Shown here in pieces: positions 23,441-34,703 of a stretch of DNA of 64,000 bases. Below the pieces are notes generated by a model, which was given only the letters and a program-made list of their open reading frames with translations, was not told where the DNA came from and searched no databases. Source of the DNA: Macrocystis pyrifera (lineage: Eukaryota; Sar; Phaeophyceae; Laminariales; Laminariaceae); NCBI GenBank assembly GCA_031763025.1, contig JASSKH010000009.1, positions 7,421,718-7,485,717 of the forward strand, given 5' to 3'. The translations under genes were made by a program, and so were the position numbers. Positions within the stretch are counted from its first letter, which is position 1. The number at the start of each line of letters is the position of its first letter.

Positions 23441-23473
23441 TACTCAGTCACTGTGATGAGCCTTGGTCAATAC

Positions 23474-23650
23474 CTTGCAGCCAGAAGTGACCTTGCACAG
23501 CGGTTTGCGAGCGGCGGGCAACGACCTCATTAACGCCGTTAGGCAACCGGGCTGAGCGAACCATTCTTCTATAAGGTGATCCCATTCGTTACGATCGATG
23601 CGCTGAAGCCAAATAGCGAAATATTTCGCTGCTCGTACCGACTCTGGCAC
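23474..23650 (-). CDS. Exon of an unrecognised gene, abutted by the hAT-like insertion
   Basis: On the minus strand this segment reads as a clean protein-like frame: AAKYFAIWLQRIDRNEWDHL followed by IEEWFAQPGCLTALM and a basic tail with SGCKVL. A possible acceptor (TGCCAG) lies near 23650. The frame runs directly into the transposon's target copy at 23466-23473. Beyond the other target copy (below 20633) the same frame stays open for about 45 more codons if the transposon is ignored. Alternatively GCAAG|GTATTG is a splice donor and the insertion is at the start of an intron. The family is not recognised. The rhodanese gene lies about 1 kb away on the same strand. Confidence 0.4.
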
Positions 23651-24648
23651 AAGCGATTGTCCCCCCAGGTGATGCTGGGTCGTGTAGCTCAAGGCGCAGG
23701 GCTCTGTTGAACACGAGAGTTGGCCCAGGCTACTTGTACATGTGTCCGCTATCGATTCGCGCGGTCTACGAGTCAACGTCGTGAGCGGTTTGGGACCAGA
23801 TTTTGCGAGGATTGGAGATTCTTTGTGACTGCGGACAGACTGTGAGACAGACAGACAAGTTTGCAATTACCAAAACAGAGACTCGGTTTTGAAAACTGAG
23901 AATAGCATCAGGATTGACACCCGACCTCCCAGCTGAGAAGGCCTCCGCTGATGGTGCAGTGCGCGTTCAATTTGGCCGTCCCGAAGAGGCGCAGACAGGT
24001 GTGTGGCGTGTCGAGGGGCATCACAGTATGTGTGTTGCATACGTGCGCCACACCAAGAATCACTGGTGCTACTGTAACAACCTGGCGAATGTCGCCGACT
24101 ACCTTCTGCTATTTTCAACAGAGTAGGGGTCGCGGGCTAGCAAACACCTTTACGATAACTGCGAAAATCGTCATCTTCCACATTTCTCAAGTCCTTCCTC
24201 CTCAAAAACTTGAACGCACTTGTAAAATAATTAACAGGCACAATTGACGGCTACGTGCAAGGCTTACGCAAGCAGGCCTAGCGGCTTTACCCTGGCACCA
24301 CATATTGCCCAAAGCACACGACCTCCGGATCTGTAGTCAACCTACCGGTGGTAGGCGTCTCTCTTTCAGCGTCCCCTTCACCATGATATGAAAAAGCAAA
24401 ACGTGGAAGGCATTTTCCACTAAGAGAGGTCCCCTGGTTTTCTCCTCCGCATTTCGATCTCGATCCCCGTCGCATCGAGTACTACTGCAATTTGTCAACA
24501 AGTACTGTATCTTGATATACTATTCAAGTTAAACTTCAGCCCGGCCCGGCATGTTGCGAGCGAAGGACATTCATTCGTGACGCATCCAACAACATGGTGG
24601 GAAGGGTGCACGTCTGATCAGTGTTGGCGTTTCCTCCGCCGGTGGCCG

Positions 24649-27177
24649 TTACACTTCCACAGGAAGGCTGTCGTCTCGGGCCCAGGCGCTAAAACCGCCT
24701 TCCACGTTGACGAGCACCTGGTATCCAGCATCCTCCAGCCACCCCGCCGCCTGGGAAGGTGGTGCAAGGACGACAAGAGAATGCGCTTGGATCATATATC
24801 GCAGAGGCAAGAGACAAGCAAAAAGGCTTGGGTCGTCTACCGCAGAAGGCAACTTAGAATTCGTAAAGTGTGCTGTCTGCATATGAGAACCGTTATTTCT
24901 GCTCATCGACATCAGCGCACACGGTTGTCCGTCCTGATTCTTCGTGCTTAAGAGATTTACGTACACATTTTGTGGTGAAATATATTGAACGTTTGGCATG
25001 CTTGGTAGATCTCACTCATGTTCTGTCTTGCCGCAAGACACACATTATTCTACTAAAATCAGAAACACAAAATATACCCAAGCACCCGTGGTGTTCTCCT
25101 GAAAGCGCCCAACCGGCAGCAAACAAAACAGCGATACACATTGCAGCAGGCACTACAGTCAAGTCCCCACAATAACCTACATACGCCCACAGCGTTCTTT
25201 CGTGCGTTGGAATGTGGTTCATACCAAACGTGCCATAAGTCGCACGCGGTCTGGCCTGCCCAAACCACGCCGGGCGGAAGCACCACGCGGCCTTCAGACG
25301 AGGACGACTCAATTGCACCGTCGCAGCTTTTATGTAGGCAGAAAAAAACGTACAGCAGGCCGACTCAAGTGCACCAACCTGCGCGGATCTGCTTCCCATG
25401 TGGCACCCCAAGACGAGCTTGGTCGCCTTATCCGGAAACTTCTCGGCTATCTGGTGGGAGGTGGGAACGCCACGGAGCGGTCGGACGAGCACTTTTGTCT
25501 ACCAGGGGAAAAGCGTGCGAACGGCGCAATGAGCTACCCTCGTCGACGCTACAGCCGCTCGATAGACTATCGGCATAAAAGAAGTCGCAACCACGCCGAA
25601 GGGTTGAGTCATCGTTAACCGTAACCCAACGGCGGGCATGGTGGCGAGTACGGCGGAAAACGAGGAAAACAATTGTGACGAGGAACAAAGTGGCGATATC
25701 ACAGACGGAGCGTTTCATAGATGACGATTAAACAAAATGGTATATACCGGCGTCACAAAAAGCCTGCAAGTCCCATACGTAAGCCTGCACTTCCGAAGTT
25801 TCCGGAAAGCAGCAACAGCAACACTGCGACCCGGAGCTGAAAATAGCGAATATCGATGCGCACGTGGTTAGGAGATGCCACGAAAACCTAAACGGAAGCC
25901 GAAGAGCCAACCGGAGCGTCAAGGCCCGGCGCAAGTTTGATTTCACTCTCGCGCGACACTGACGCAACCCAAAAATACATCTCTCGCGTATCGGTGAAAA
26001 CTACAAGCTCGACACCCGCCTCCAGGAAATACAGCGATGGCGTAAACACCGGCCCCGTGTTAACCCCCCCGTCACGCGTGAGCTAGAACGCAAGAACGCT
26101 GCGTGGTGGGCACGGACGGCGAAGGGCACACGTCCTGGCATATTTTAGACTGGAGGACTCGCCTGGCTCACGAACTCTGGATTGACTTGCATGCCCTGGC
26201 CCGTCGAAAAAAAAAACGCAGGGATGTTCAAGGCTCCGGCCGGGCGGCCGTGCTCGAACTCGTGCTCGGCACGGACTGCATCCCCCGCACGTGATACAAA
26301 AACAACGCGAGAAGCAAAAAGAGTGCGAGGGGGTATTAGGTTTTGGGTTGTCGAAGATTCACGTTTAGTCGTGCAATACTCGTCGTATTTATTGTCGTTT
26401 CTTTACGTCATCTTTATTGTGATCGGCGCTAACGCGGCACATCGCCCGACGGTCAACAAATCATGAGCACGAAGGGATACAGTAAGCATTGAACACAGAG
26501 CAGGGCGCGCTGCACAGCCCGGGGGCGCAGGCCACACACATGATCCAGTCTCTTTCTAAAATCTGCTCTAAACAGCGAAACCCAGAGTCTACAGGTACCC
26601 CGCTCACGAGCGGCTCTCGCCGTTACGCTAGTGCTACAAAGTGAGGATACCGGTAGTTTCACGGGTCAAGAAAAAAAAAAAACTCAAACTATCGGGACAC
26701 CCCACGCCCAACGCCACGCTCTGCTGCAGGCAAGGGCTCTCGCCCAGGAGCGCTCAAGGTGGCCCAACATTTTCTCGCAGACGTCAAGCAAAATAAGCGC
26801 AGCATTCCTCGCGGCCGTAAACACCACCCGCAGCATCTTAGTGCAGATTTTTGTCGACCGAATTAAGTCGCTGGACGCGCCGTCATCTCCCGGAACACAG
26901 GAAAGCGATGCGCACCAAGACACTTCGAGCACACCAGTGCACCGATCGGGGTTTGTTTCGGCACGGAGGTCAACGGGCAGATCCGACCCCACCCCCTGGT
27001 AGGCAGATGCCACGTCCTACGCCCAAGTCGGTAGACGCCAAGCCTTAAAAAAAAGGGGGTACCAGTACGTTCATTTCTATTTTTCTCTCTCACCATCAAC
27101 GTACGTGTATCCTTCCTGTACCAGCTTGTACGCGAACTGCGGCCCCACCTCGTCGTACATGCACATCCCTCGGCGAC
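24649..27177 (-). CDS. Rhodanese-domain protein (sulfurtransferase), 5' end missing
   Basis: Rhodanese-fold proteins move sulfane sulfur from thiosulfate or persulfides onto thiols via an active-site cysteine persulfide. Four exons on the minus strand join perfectly in phase: 27177-27094, 26275-26172, 25450-25379 and 24750-24649 (TAA stop). All introns are GT-AG, 628-818 bases. The joined product (119 residues seen) reads in order: AYKLVQEGYTYVDVR (first strands and the DVR motif), EFEHGRPAGALNIP (CH2A-like motif), NPEF, then the catalytic loop CHMGSRS with its cysteine and conserved R-S, then AAGWLEDAGYQVLVNVEGG and FSAWARDDSLPVEV. The domain is complete and resembles the small plastid or senescence-associated single-domain type. 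The exon upstream of 27177 must end in phase 1 and would hold the start and any transit peptide; I could not identify it. Domain assignment is very sure; compartment is unknown. Confidence 0.92.
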
Positions 27178-28459
27178 CTACAGTAGCAAAAAGCGTGAGA
27201 GGGCGAACGGGCGTTCGATTAAAGATCGCAGGGCGTAAAATTCCACGTGCGACCTACAGGTGCACCAGGTATATAAACCCGTGCACACTTCATTCGGGCT
27301 TATCGAATTAGTCACGCACCCAAGGGGTTGCTTCAGCAAACACGGTTGTCAACCGTCCCACGCCGGTGCAGGTAAGTGGTCGCACCGAAAATCGAGAAGG
27401 TTCAGGATGTTTTACCGGCAGCTCAATGGTATGTAATGCGAGGATTACCTGCACATACATGTGCATACGTTTATGTATGTTGCAAGTATGATAGCAGTAG
27501 CGAACGGCATCACCACACTCCACACAAGTGCGAGACTCAGTTTAGGCCGTTTTGCCCCGATACTACTGTATTGTGTTTGCAACAGCCCGTAGCCTGGCCT
27601 TGCAGCTAGTGGCTGCACATGCGGCGAAGCGGACTCGGACCAAACTACGGGAAAGGGCGCGCACAGAGTCAGGTGCGACGCACGGCACGGGGGTGTTTGT
27701 ATCACTGCGATTGTGCTCCTCCGTGCAGTTTTTTCGGTCGATGCCGAATGGCAGAGCTGATGTTGCAAAAAAAAATCGTCCAAGTCGTGGCTGCACGAAG
27801 CAGCTGGATTTCGTCCTGCCACTCTCGAGTCCGGCCACATATTACATGTGATGTACATGCTGTTGCATCATACCATCATAACTGGATGTCGCAGATCGTA
27901 TGTAAGGGCTTCGGCATGATTGCTCACAAACCATGACATCATTTTGTGTCGTACGGTCAGGTGTACTGATTTCGTACATCAGCTCGAGACTACGAATTAA
28001 CACGAGCAAAAAAGTACACCCTGCTGTGCACTACGTAGAGCACTGTCCTGAAAGCGTAGCAAAAAACCCTTTTCCAGGCACAAGGTACGGTATGATACAG
28101 CAGTACCAGGCAATATCTCAGGGCATCCGACATACGCTACCGGTGTGCCGGATACCAGTATTCACCTGGTACGTGTACCAGTACCTGGCCCGATATAATA
28201 CCGATTTGTTCGTCGGCTCGAGCTAATCAGAGCGACCCCAACCCTGATCCTAAAGCCGATGAGGCCACATATCGAATAATTGGTATGCTCTGCAAAACTG
28301 CATGAGCCCGTCCGTTGCTTCACTGGGTCCCTTTACGAATATACCAGCACTTGAACAGAGAGGTGCTTCTTATAATAGGTCCGAAGTCTCACGTCGCGAA
28401 ACATTGAAAACGCCGAGGGAACCCGGCCACTCACCTGGAGCTGTCGTAGAAACAGCCCG

Positions 28460-28462
28460 CGG

Positions 28463-28500
<38 letters not shown>
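28460..28500. repeat. CAG microsatellite
   Basis: About ten CAG units in a row in a GC-balanced stretch. No exon could be tied to it. Confidence 0.9.
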
Positions 28501-28605
28501 AGTTTCCGCTCTTGCAACGGGAGCGACGGGTAAATTGACACCCGAAACGCACTCTAGACGTGGAAGTTTGGTGAGCATAAGCTTTATTTTCACCAATCCG
28601 CCTGA

Positions 28606-28607
28606 GG

Positions 28608-28677
<70 letters not shown>

Positions 28678-28768
28678 TAATAATAAATAATAAAAGATAA
28701 ATAATAAATAATAAATAATAAATAATAAATAATAAATAATAAATAATAAATAATAAATAATAAATAAA
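28606..28768. repeat. ATA and AAATAAT microsatellite
   Basis: A pure ATA run of about 70 bases, passing into a 7-base AAATAAT array of about 80 bases. It creates spurious frames only. Confidence 0.95.
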
Positions 28769-29084
28769 AGAGTGTCTGCGCAAAAGAAAAAAATATTACG
28801 AATTTTGCTTATCTATTCCCCCGTTACCGACGACTAATCAAATATCCTAATCAAATTTGCATAAATATGACGAAGTTACGCATTTTTGGATAGCATATTA
28901 TACTATTAATAGAGCCATATTCGTGTGGTATGAGATTCGACCGCTGCATTCTGTTGGCCGACAACTCTCCGGACGCTTTGGATTGGCCAAGCTTGCCACG
29001 AGAGTGGCCTCGGACCCTCGGACCATGTCTGCTATCGGCGGAGTTTTGCGAGAAGAATTGCTGCCGCTGATGATGCTGCATGCC

Positions 29085-29440
29085 TTTGCTACCTGCTGCT
29101 GCAGCAGGAGATAGGCAGGTGCTGCTGCAGCAGCAGGAATGCTGCTGCCGTACGTCACCGACTGCTGCTACTACTGCGTGTAGTGTGTGCTGCTGCTGCT
29201 TCTGCTGCTGTTGCTGCTGCTGCAAGTAAGTGCTGGTGTTGCTGGAAGCAATGCGGCAATAAGCAAGCACTGCGGTGAGCAGGCGCTGCCGCAAACGAAA
29301 GCGCTGCTGCACACAAGCAAGGTCTGCCGTAACCAAGCGCTGCTGTAAGCAAGCGCTGCTGGAAGCGAGAGAGCTCCCTCAAGCAAGCGCTGCTGGTGCT
29401 TGCGGCTGCTGGTGCTGATGCTGGTGCTGCAAACACGTGC
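29085..29440. repeat. CTG-rich minisatellite
   Basis: CTG runs with interspersed AAGCAAGCGCTGCTG units, repeated at least eight times with decay. Frames on both strands read as poly-Q/A/L/C. It could overlap a low-complexity exon but no splice-supported gene was seen. Confidence 0.75.
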
Positions 29441-30054
29441 ACCCTTGCCGCCACGCCCCTGATCTTCGTCGCTACCACCCCTTTTCGGGCAGAGAGCACG
29501 AAGATTGGCGATCTTATCGTTGTGGCGGCGTTGCTTGCACAGCGAGTGTCGAGGAGCGCAAGATAGATCACACTTCTGTCTGTTAGTGCTTGCTGCTGTT
29601 CACTGCTCCTGCTGCTGCTGCTTGCACTCGTGTTCGGCTCGTATGGTGCAAAAGTGCTGCCGCTGCTGCAAGTGTTTTTTTTTCAAACATAAGAATCCAA
29701 TATTTAGCTATTTTTCGTCTTCGATTATGCGCATGCCGAAAGGCTTTCGATTATTCCGACGCAAATCCTTGATGAACAAAAATATTATGCGCAGACACTC
29801 TAATAATAATAATAATAATAATAAGCCTACTGCTGTCGAGGATGCCTTCGTATGCTATAGCAGCGCATGTTCTGCTGCATCGTGCGGCCTTCTTATGCGC
29901 GACTGGCTACTAATACCAAGTGGGCTTCCGGCAGTAAGACCTTTTCCATTCGAAAATGGTCTGTGTGGGGTAATTTTTCACCACGAACAACTTGGATAAA
30001 GTATGGGTACAATATATCTCAAGTGCCGATCCAGTACCTCTATAGCAAAACATC

Positions 30055-30139
30055 ATACCACTCTGACCGAAAATATAAGGACAGTTTGTATTGAATAATT
30101 TTATGCTAACGGTCCCTATATTTCGGGTCAGAGTGGTAT
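30055..30139. mobile_element. MITE family B, copy 1 (85 bases)
   Basis: Inverted ends ATACCACTCTGACC...GGTCAGAGTGGTAT with inner GAAAATATA.GGAC / GGTCCCTATATTTC. A TA target is likely. Non-coding. Confidence 0.8.
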
Positions 30140-30596
30140 AAAATACTGAGGGGGGTTACCTGTGTCTTCCTACTGCTGTCATTCGATGCTGTTCGGCGAC
30201 ATCCAATCGAGTAGGCCACCTCCGACCCGAAGACTACAACCAAAAAGACGGTCGACGCGCAGGTCGCAAAAAACAAGGACGGGAAGAGAGCCCAGGTGAG
30301 CATGAACCCAGTTTTAGGTCGAACACAGACGAGTGCAGGAATTGCGTGTAGATAAACAACATACCAGGGTATGCATTATTAGAACATACGTTTATTTTCT
30401 ACAGTAGTATCGTTAGTTTGGGTCAGTCTTATTCTATGCGTGTCTTTTTTTATTTGGTCCCAATCTTTATTCTGTCCCATCGTAGTGCCGTTTTGTGCAG
30501 AAACACACAAAGTAACACAACTGTAACTCTCGGGCTGAACCTACAGCAGCAGTTGCTGATTGCTTCGTTACGGTTTGTCACTCTCAACTATTTCAG

Positions 30597-30795
30597 GTCG
30601 CGGATGGTGCGCCTCGCCGATCTCACCTCGGCGAAGACCACTTCCACGAACCCGGCGTCCGAGGACGACCTCGCCGCCATGGCCAATCTTTCGACGGCAC
30701 AGGGTGGAGGTGACACGATCGCACTGCAGGGCGCTCTCAAGGCACAGAAAGCCGCGGTCACACATTTCGACCCCTGTCTCACCGCAGGAGCACTA
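30597..30795 (+). CDS. Possible exon of unknown gene
   Basis: After a CTATTTCAG acceptor-like site the frame reads as a protein-like segment (MVRLADLTSAKTTSTNPASE, then DDLAAMANLSTAQGGG, DTIALQGALKAQKAAV). No membrane span and no known family. It runs into the MITE at 30811. The minus strand also has an open frame over the same bases, so the strand is uncertain. Confidence 0.3.
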
Positions 30796-30810
30796 AACAG
30801 TGATACCATA

Positions 30811-30892
30811 CACCACTCTGACCCGAAATATAGGGACCGTTATCATAAATTTATTCAATACAAACGTCCCTTATATTTTGGGCCATCATGCC
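30811..30892. mobile_element. MITE family B, copy 2
   Basis: Left end CACCACTCTGACCCGAAATA with TAGGGACCGT inside; right end diverged (ACGTCCCTTATATTTTGGGC). Similar size to the 30055 copy. Confidence 0.75.
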
Positions 30893-31004
30893 CAGTCCGT
30901 GTTCGGTCTAGGACTCACCTCTCGACCTGGCGGCATAGAAGTTATCTTTGATCTACTGGAAACTGGCAGTATTTGCATCCACGACAGTAGTCTGTGCGCG
31001 CATG

Positions 31005-31505
31005 AAGGATATAATGCGCGATTCATAAGTCCGCTCACGGACTCCTCCCCATGTATTTTTTTTGCCTCTGCCTGCATGGCGCGCACAGCAGCCTAGTGCG
31101 TGTCGAAGCGTTCTTTCAAGGCTGCCTCGCTGGCTTCTTCTCGCTCTTTCGACGCTGCAAGCCCGATCAGTCTGTTCATATATGAAGGAACCAATGCGCG
31201 ATTCATAAGTCCGCTCATGAACTCCTCCATTTTTTTTTTGTTTTGTCTCCGCCTGCATGGCACGCACAGCAGCCTGGTGCGTGTCGAAGTGCTCTTCCAA
31301 GGCTGCCTTTGCTGGCTTGAAAGAGCAATCCGACACACACCAGGCTGCTGTGCGCGCCATGCAGGCAGAAGCAAAAAGGCAGGCTTGAAAGAGCACTCCG
31401 ACACGCACCAGGCTGCTGTGCGCGCCATGCAGGCAGAGGCAAAACGAAAAAAAAATGGAGGACTTCATGGGCGGGCTTATGAGTCGCGCCTCATCCTTCT
31501 TTACG
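31005..31505. repeat. Direct and inverted repeat cluster
   Basis: A ~120-base module (GCGCGATTCATAAGTCCGCT, then CTCCTCC, GCCTGCATGGC.CGCACAGCA and GTGTCGAAG) occurs at 31015-31135 and 31195-31320. Inverted copies of parts of it follow at 31325-31380 and 31385-31490. On the minus strand the module reads as ALKERFDTHQAAVRAMQAEA followed by SGLMNRAL, a helical coiled-coil-like text that is repeated. It may be fragments of a duplicated gene or mobile-element protein. Confidence 0.65.
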
Positions 31506-31707
31506 CTCGATCATCGTGAATGCAAACACTGCGAGTTTCCAGCGGATCAAGGAGATGCCGCCAGCTCCGAGAGGTGAGTCGTAGTCCCAACACGGGGTGG
31601 GCATGATGGACCTCGTTAGATATGGCCAATATCTAGTTCTCCTGCAACAAAATTGGGGTCAAAAAGTGATGCTGTATATTAACCAGGCGCCAATCTGTAC
31701 CGCCCTG

Positions 31708-31814
31708 CTACGGGGGTCCATAGTTAATAGGACCTACAGTATAGACAAAAACCTATATACTTAGGAATTTTTACTAACAATATTTGGTCCTATTTACTAT
31801 GGTCCCCCGTAGTA
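31708..31814. mobile_element. MITE family A, copy 2
   Basis: CTACGGGGGTCCATAGTTAA at the left and ACTATGGTCCCCCGTAGTA at the right. Same internal text as the 13948 copy. Confidence 0.85.
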
Positions 31815-33200
31815 CAGTAGTATAATTTTGGAACATAAGTGGAACAAGTGTTCACACACGCCAATCGCCCATTTCGGAACACGCGTTAACGCTCAACATC
31901 AGCGGCGGCGGACTTTGCGCAGGCCGTGCTTTCTGGACTGATTTCGACAGAACAGTTCGCACTGCTGTTGATGTGTCATGTTTGATGCGATGCTGCACCG
32001 CCGTGATGCGTCGAAAATAAGTCGCAAGTTCGAACGTTGCGTCGTGGAGTGTAGCCAAGGGCAATCAAACAGTACCCCGTTCTCTAGATAGAAGTCTCTC
32101 TCTTCAGGCACTTTTTTTTATAAAACGTAAGAAAACACCGTCTTCGCTCGTGACAACTTCCTCCGATGGATAGTGCACTTCTCCGGCCGACGGCTGCGCC
32201 TGTCTGAATGGTGGGAGGTGCTGGGTCAAGCTTATGCCTGCAACGACTCGCCCTCTTTGCTTTGTTGTTGCTCTGTTGCGGGAAGCGAACCACGAGCCTC
32301 GGAAAGCGCCTCCATGTATGAACTCAACGACGACCAAATTGACGAGAAAGAGAGCACGCATAGCAGGTGGGTGGGCCTGATTCCGTGGTCGTGCTTTGTC
32401 CCGCACCAGTTACAGGAGCACAACATGGCCATCTTGCGTTTGAATACATATTTGGAAGTGTCCAGGATAACCCGTAGACGATTTTTTGTAATTGTAAAAA
32501 AAACAACCTGTCTGCGATATTTGCTGTGTTGCCCATCGACGTCCGGTGTGGGTTCAGCAAACCACTCGCAACGAGTGCCTGTGCTGCTTTTTCAGACGTG
32601 AAAAAATTGATCGTTTCAGGGCCCAAGGGGCTGCGGCAGTAGTTATAATACACAGCAGTAGGTTCCCTTGGCGCCTGCCTGCCTGCCTGCCTGCCTCGCT
32701 TCTCTGATTTGGTATCCATACTTCTTCCGCGTTTTGCTGTCACAGAAACCCTTATCGACATGTTTTTCCCGCTTTCATCCTCACGTAGCTGCCCTCTGCA
32801 GCCCTTCCCTTCGATTTTGTGACTTCCTTGTTGTCGTGAATATCAACGCACTGTGTCGTGGACGACGATCGACGCGGTCTGGGATGATGGGCGCCCTGAT
32901 CCTGCTTGCAATTTACTACACTGTTACTATTAACTCGGCATCGCTCGTTGTCACCCGCACGCAACCTTCCAAACGTTTGTTCCTTCCTCCACGTCTACCA
33001 GGAGAAGCGCGCCACCTACTCCCATCTAGAGGAATCGGAATGTGGGGAACACGCCGCCAGCCCACTGGCAACCTGCCCCCGCAAACCAACACCCGAGGGT
33101 CACTCCCAACGCGGCGGGGAGTCATCCTTTTTTGCACCATTCCCGGCACTGTGGGAGCCCCGGCGATGCACCCACAAGGCTTTCTTTTATCCCACCCTAT
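31815..33200. other. No gene assigned; several overlapping open frames
   Basis: Long frames overlap on both strands (for example plus-strand frames of 142 and 232 residues, minus-strand frame of 145). None shows a family motif, and none has a clear splice pattern. A TGCC run lies at 32673-32697. Confidence 0.3.
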
Positions 33201-33204
33201 TCTT

Positions 33205-33960
33205 AGAGGGTTGGTCTCCTTTGCCTCTTCTGGGCGGCTGCTTGCCGAGTGGAGCATAAGGCGCCGACGGCGCGCTGACCGTAGGTATTTTGTTGAATAC
33301 CCCCCTTCCCCGCTTTGGGGTTTCCAAAACACTAGTTTCTTGTTTGAAAGAAAATATACGCGATAAAGAGGTGGTCTCTTTCGCCTGTCTGAATGTTGTC
33401 TGAGTAAGAGCATGATGAGCATGATGCCCGGACGGCCCGATCGATGGTCGTACGAGTATGTAATTTTGGTGAATCCCTCGATTTGCGTGTTTTTTTTCCG
33501 ACATTCCGTGTTTGCGAGAAATATATATATGGGGCAGTGCGGTCTCCTCCTTTTTGTTTGTCCTGGGTTGGCCATTGCAGTGCAAAAGAGCATGATGCGC
33601 GGACGGCCCAATGTCCGTATGCGGTTTGGTGAAAGCCACCCTTTGAGTGCTACCGACATTCCGCATTTGAAAAAAGACATGCATGGGAGGGCGGTCTCCT
33701 TTGCTTGTCCTGAGTTGAGTGTTTGCTTTGAGCAATGCCATGATGCGCGGACGGCGCTACGGCAGTATGTATCTGGCGAATCCCCCGATTTGGGTGTTTC
33801 ACACATCCCGTGTTTGCAAGAAAATGTGTGTGGGAGGGTGGTCTTCTTTGCCTCTTTTGGGTTAGTGTTTGCTGAGAAAGTAGAGCGTGATGCGCGACGA
33901 AGCCCCCCCTTGTCTTCAATGATAGCATGAGTGGGAGGGCGGTCTCGTCTGCCTGTCTTC
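33205..33960. repeat. Minisatellite, five diverged units of about 145-170 bases
   Basis: A GGTCTCCTTTGCCTGTCCTG-like block begins units near 33214, 33371, 33541, 33694 and 33838, with a partial at 33940. Each is followed by GCATGATGCGCGGACGG-like text and TTTGGTGAATCC. Because the array lacks stops in one minus-strand frame, it produces a misleading 409-residue frame. Confidence 0.8.
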
Positions 33961-34703
33961 AGTTTGTATTCGCTGACCATGTGTTGCCATTCTACGACGT
34001 ATCTCATTCCAGATATACGGTTACCTCGCAAGGCACTGAAAATATAATTCATGACTGGGAGAGTTTTCGACCGTGTGTTTGCGCGGTTGATGCCGAGGCG
34101 CCCATACGTTGTTTGTTCTACTGCCCTGTACTTGAGCCTACCCATTTTGTCATTTTACCGCGGCAGAAAGACGAATCTTGGGGACGGCAGTTTTGCATGC
34201 CGGGGCTAATTAAAACTTCGAGTCGAGAATGCGCCATTTTTCATAGCCCCGATTGCTCTTTAGTGTCCGTGAAGGTCTGGTGTTGGACAGGGCTTAATTA
34301 CACGCTGACCGCCCTGCTGATGATTTTCGTGCCTCTGAGCCCGTTGGTACGAATATCTCCCTTGCACCAGTACGTAGCAGCAAAGTAGTCATTGTTTTTA
34401 TTCATCCGCTTGTGCACTTCTTCCAAGAAATTCTGCTCGCCAGCCTTGGCAGATGTGGCAGGCGGCCGTCAAAGGGACCTAGAGATGTCGTCCGTAGAGT
34501 GCTTGAGCGTAGCAAAGGTCGTTTCCCGTGTTCCCGTGACCCTGTGGTCGGCGTTGTGCCCCTATTATATGCATGCGAGTCTTGATACGGACTCCTCTCC
34601 GAAATTCCCCTGCATTTTCTATACGGTGTTACACTATAGAGCTACTCGATCGACCTTTGAGATACATCGATACTTTTATCCAAGTTGTTTCAGTGAAAAC
34701 TTG
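33961..34703. other. Intergenic DNA without recognised gene
   Basis: Short overlapping frames only; no repeat partner in this window was found. Confidence 0.35.

Larger units (their letters stand above)
20641..23465. mobile_element. hAT-like non-autonomous transposon with GGGAC arrays, 2.8 kb
   Basis: The ends are inverted repeats CAAGGCT.ATCAC (left) and GTGAT.AGCCTTG (right), flanked by a perfect 8-base direct repeat GTCAATAC (20633-20640 and 23466-23473). CAAGG fits the hAT terminus rule, and 8 bases is the hAT target size. Inside both ends are arrays of CCGTCCCGTCCCGCC-type units with A-rich spacers (20660-20995 and 23066-23440). The body holds other repeats (21215-21300, 21745-22060, 22280-22440) and a 210-residue frame at 22653-23285 whose C-terminal part is translated array. 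No transposase motif was seen, so it is presumably moved in trans. Confidence 0.85.

Noticed and set aside
27933-28226. 97-residue plus-strand frame
   Set aside because: Protein-like in places but with no motif, no splice support and no partner; left out as unsupported.
28851-29571. Poly-Q/A frames on the minus strand
   Set aside because: Explained by the CTG minisatellite; no splice-supported exon.
32668-33366. 232-residue plus-strand frame
   Set aside because: It overlaps other long frames, runs into the minisatellite, and has no recognisable domain.
32916-34145. 409-residue open frame, minus strand
   Set aside because: Most of it is the 33205-33960 minisatellite read in one frame; repeated text every ~50 residues, no family motif, and it overlaps long frames on the other strand.
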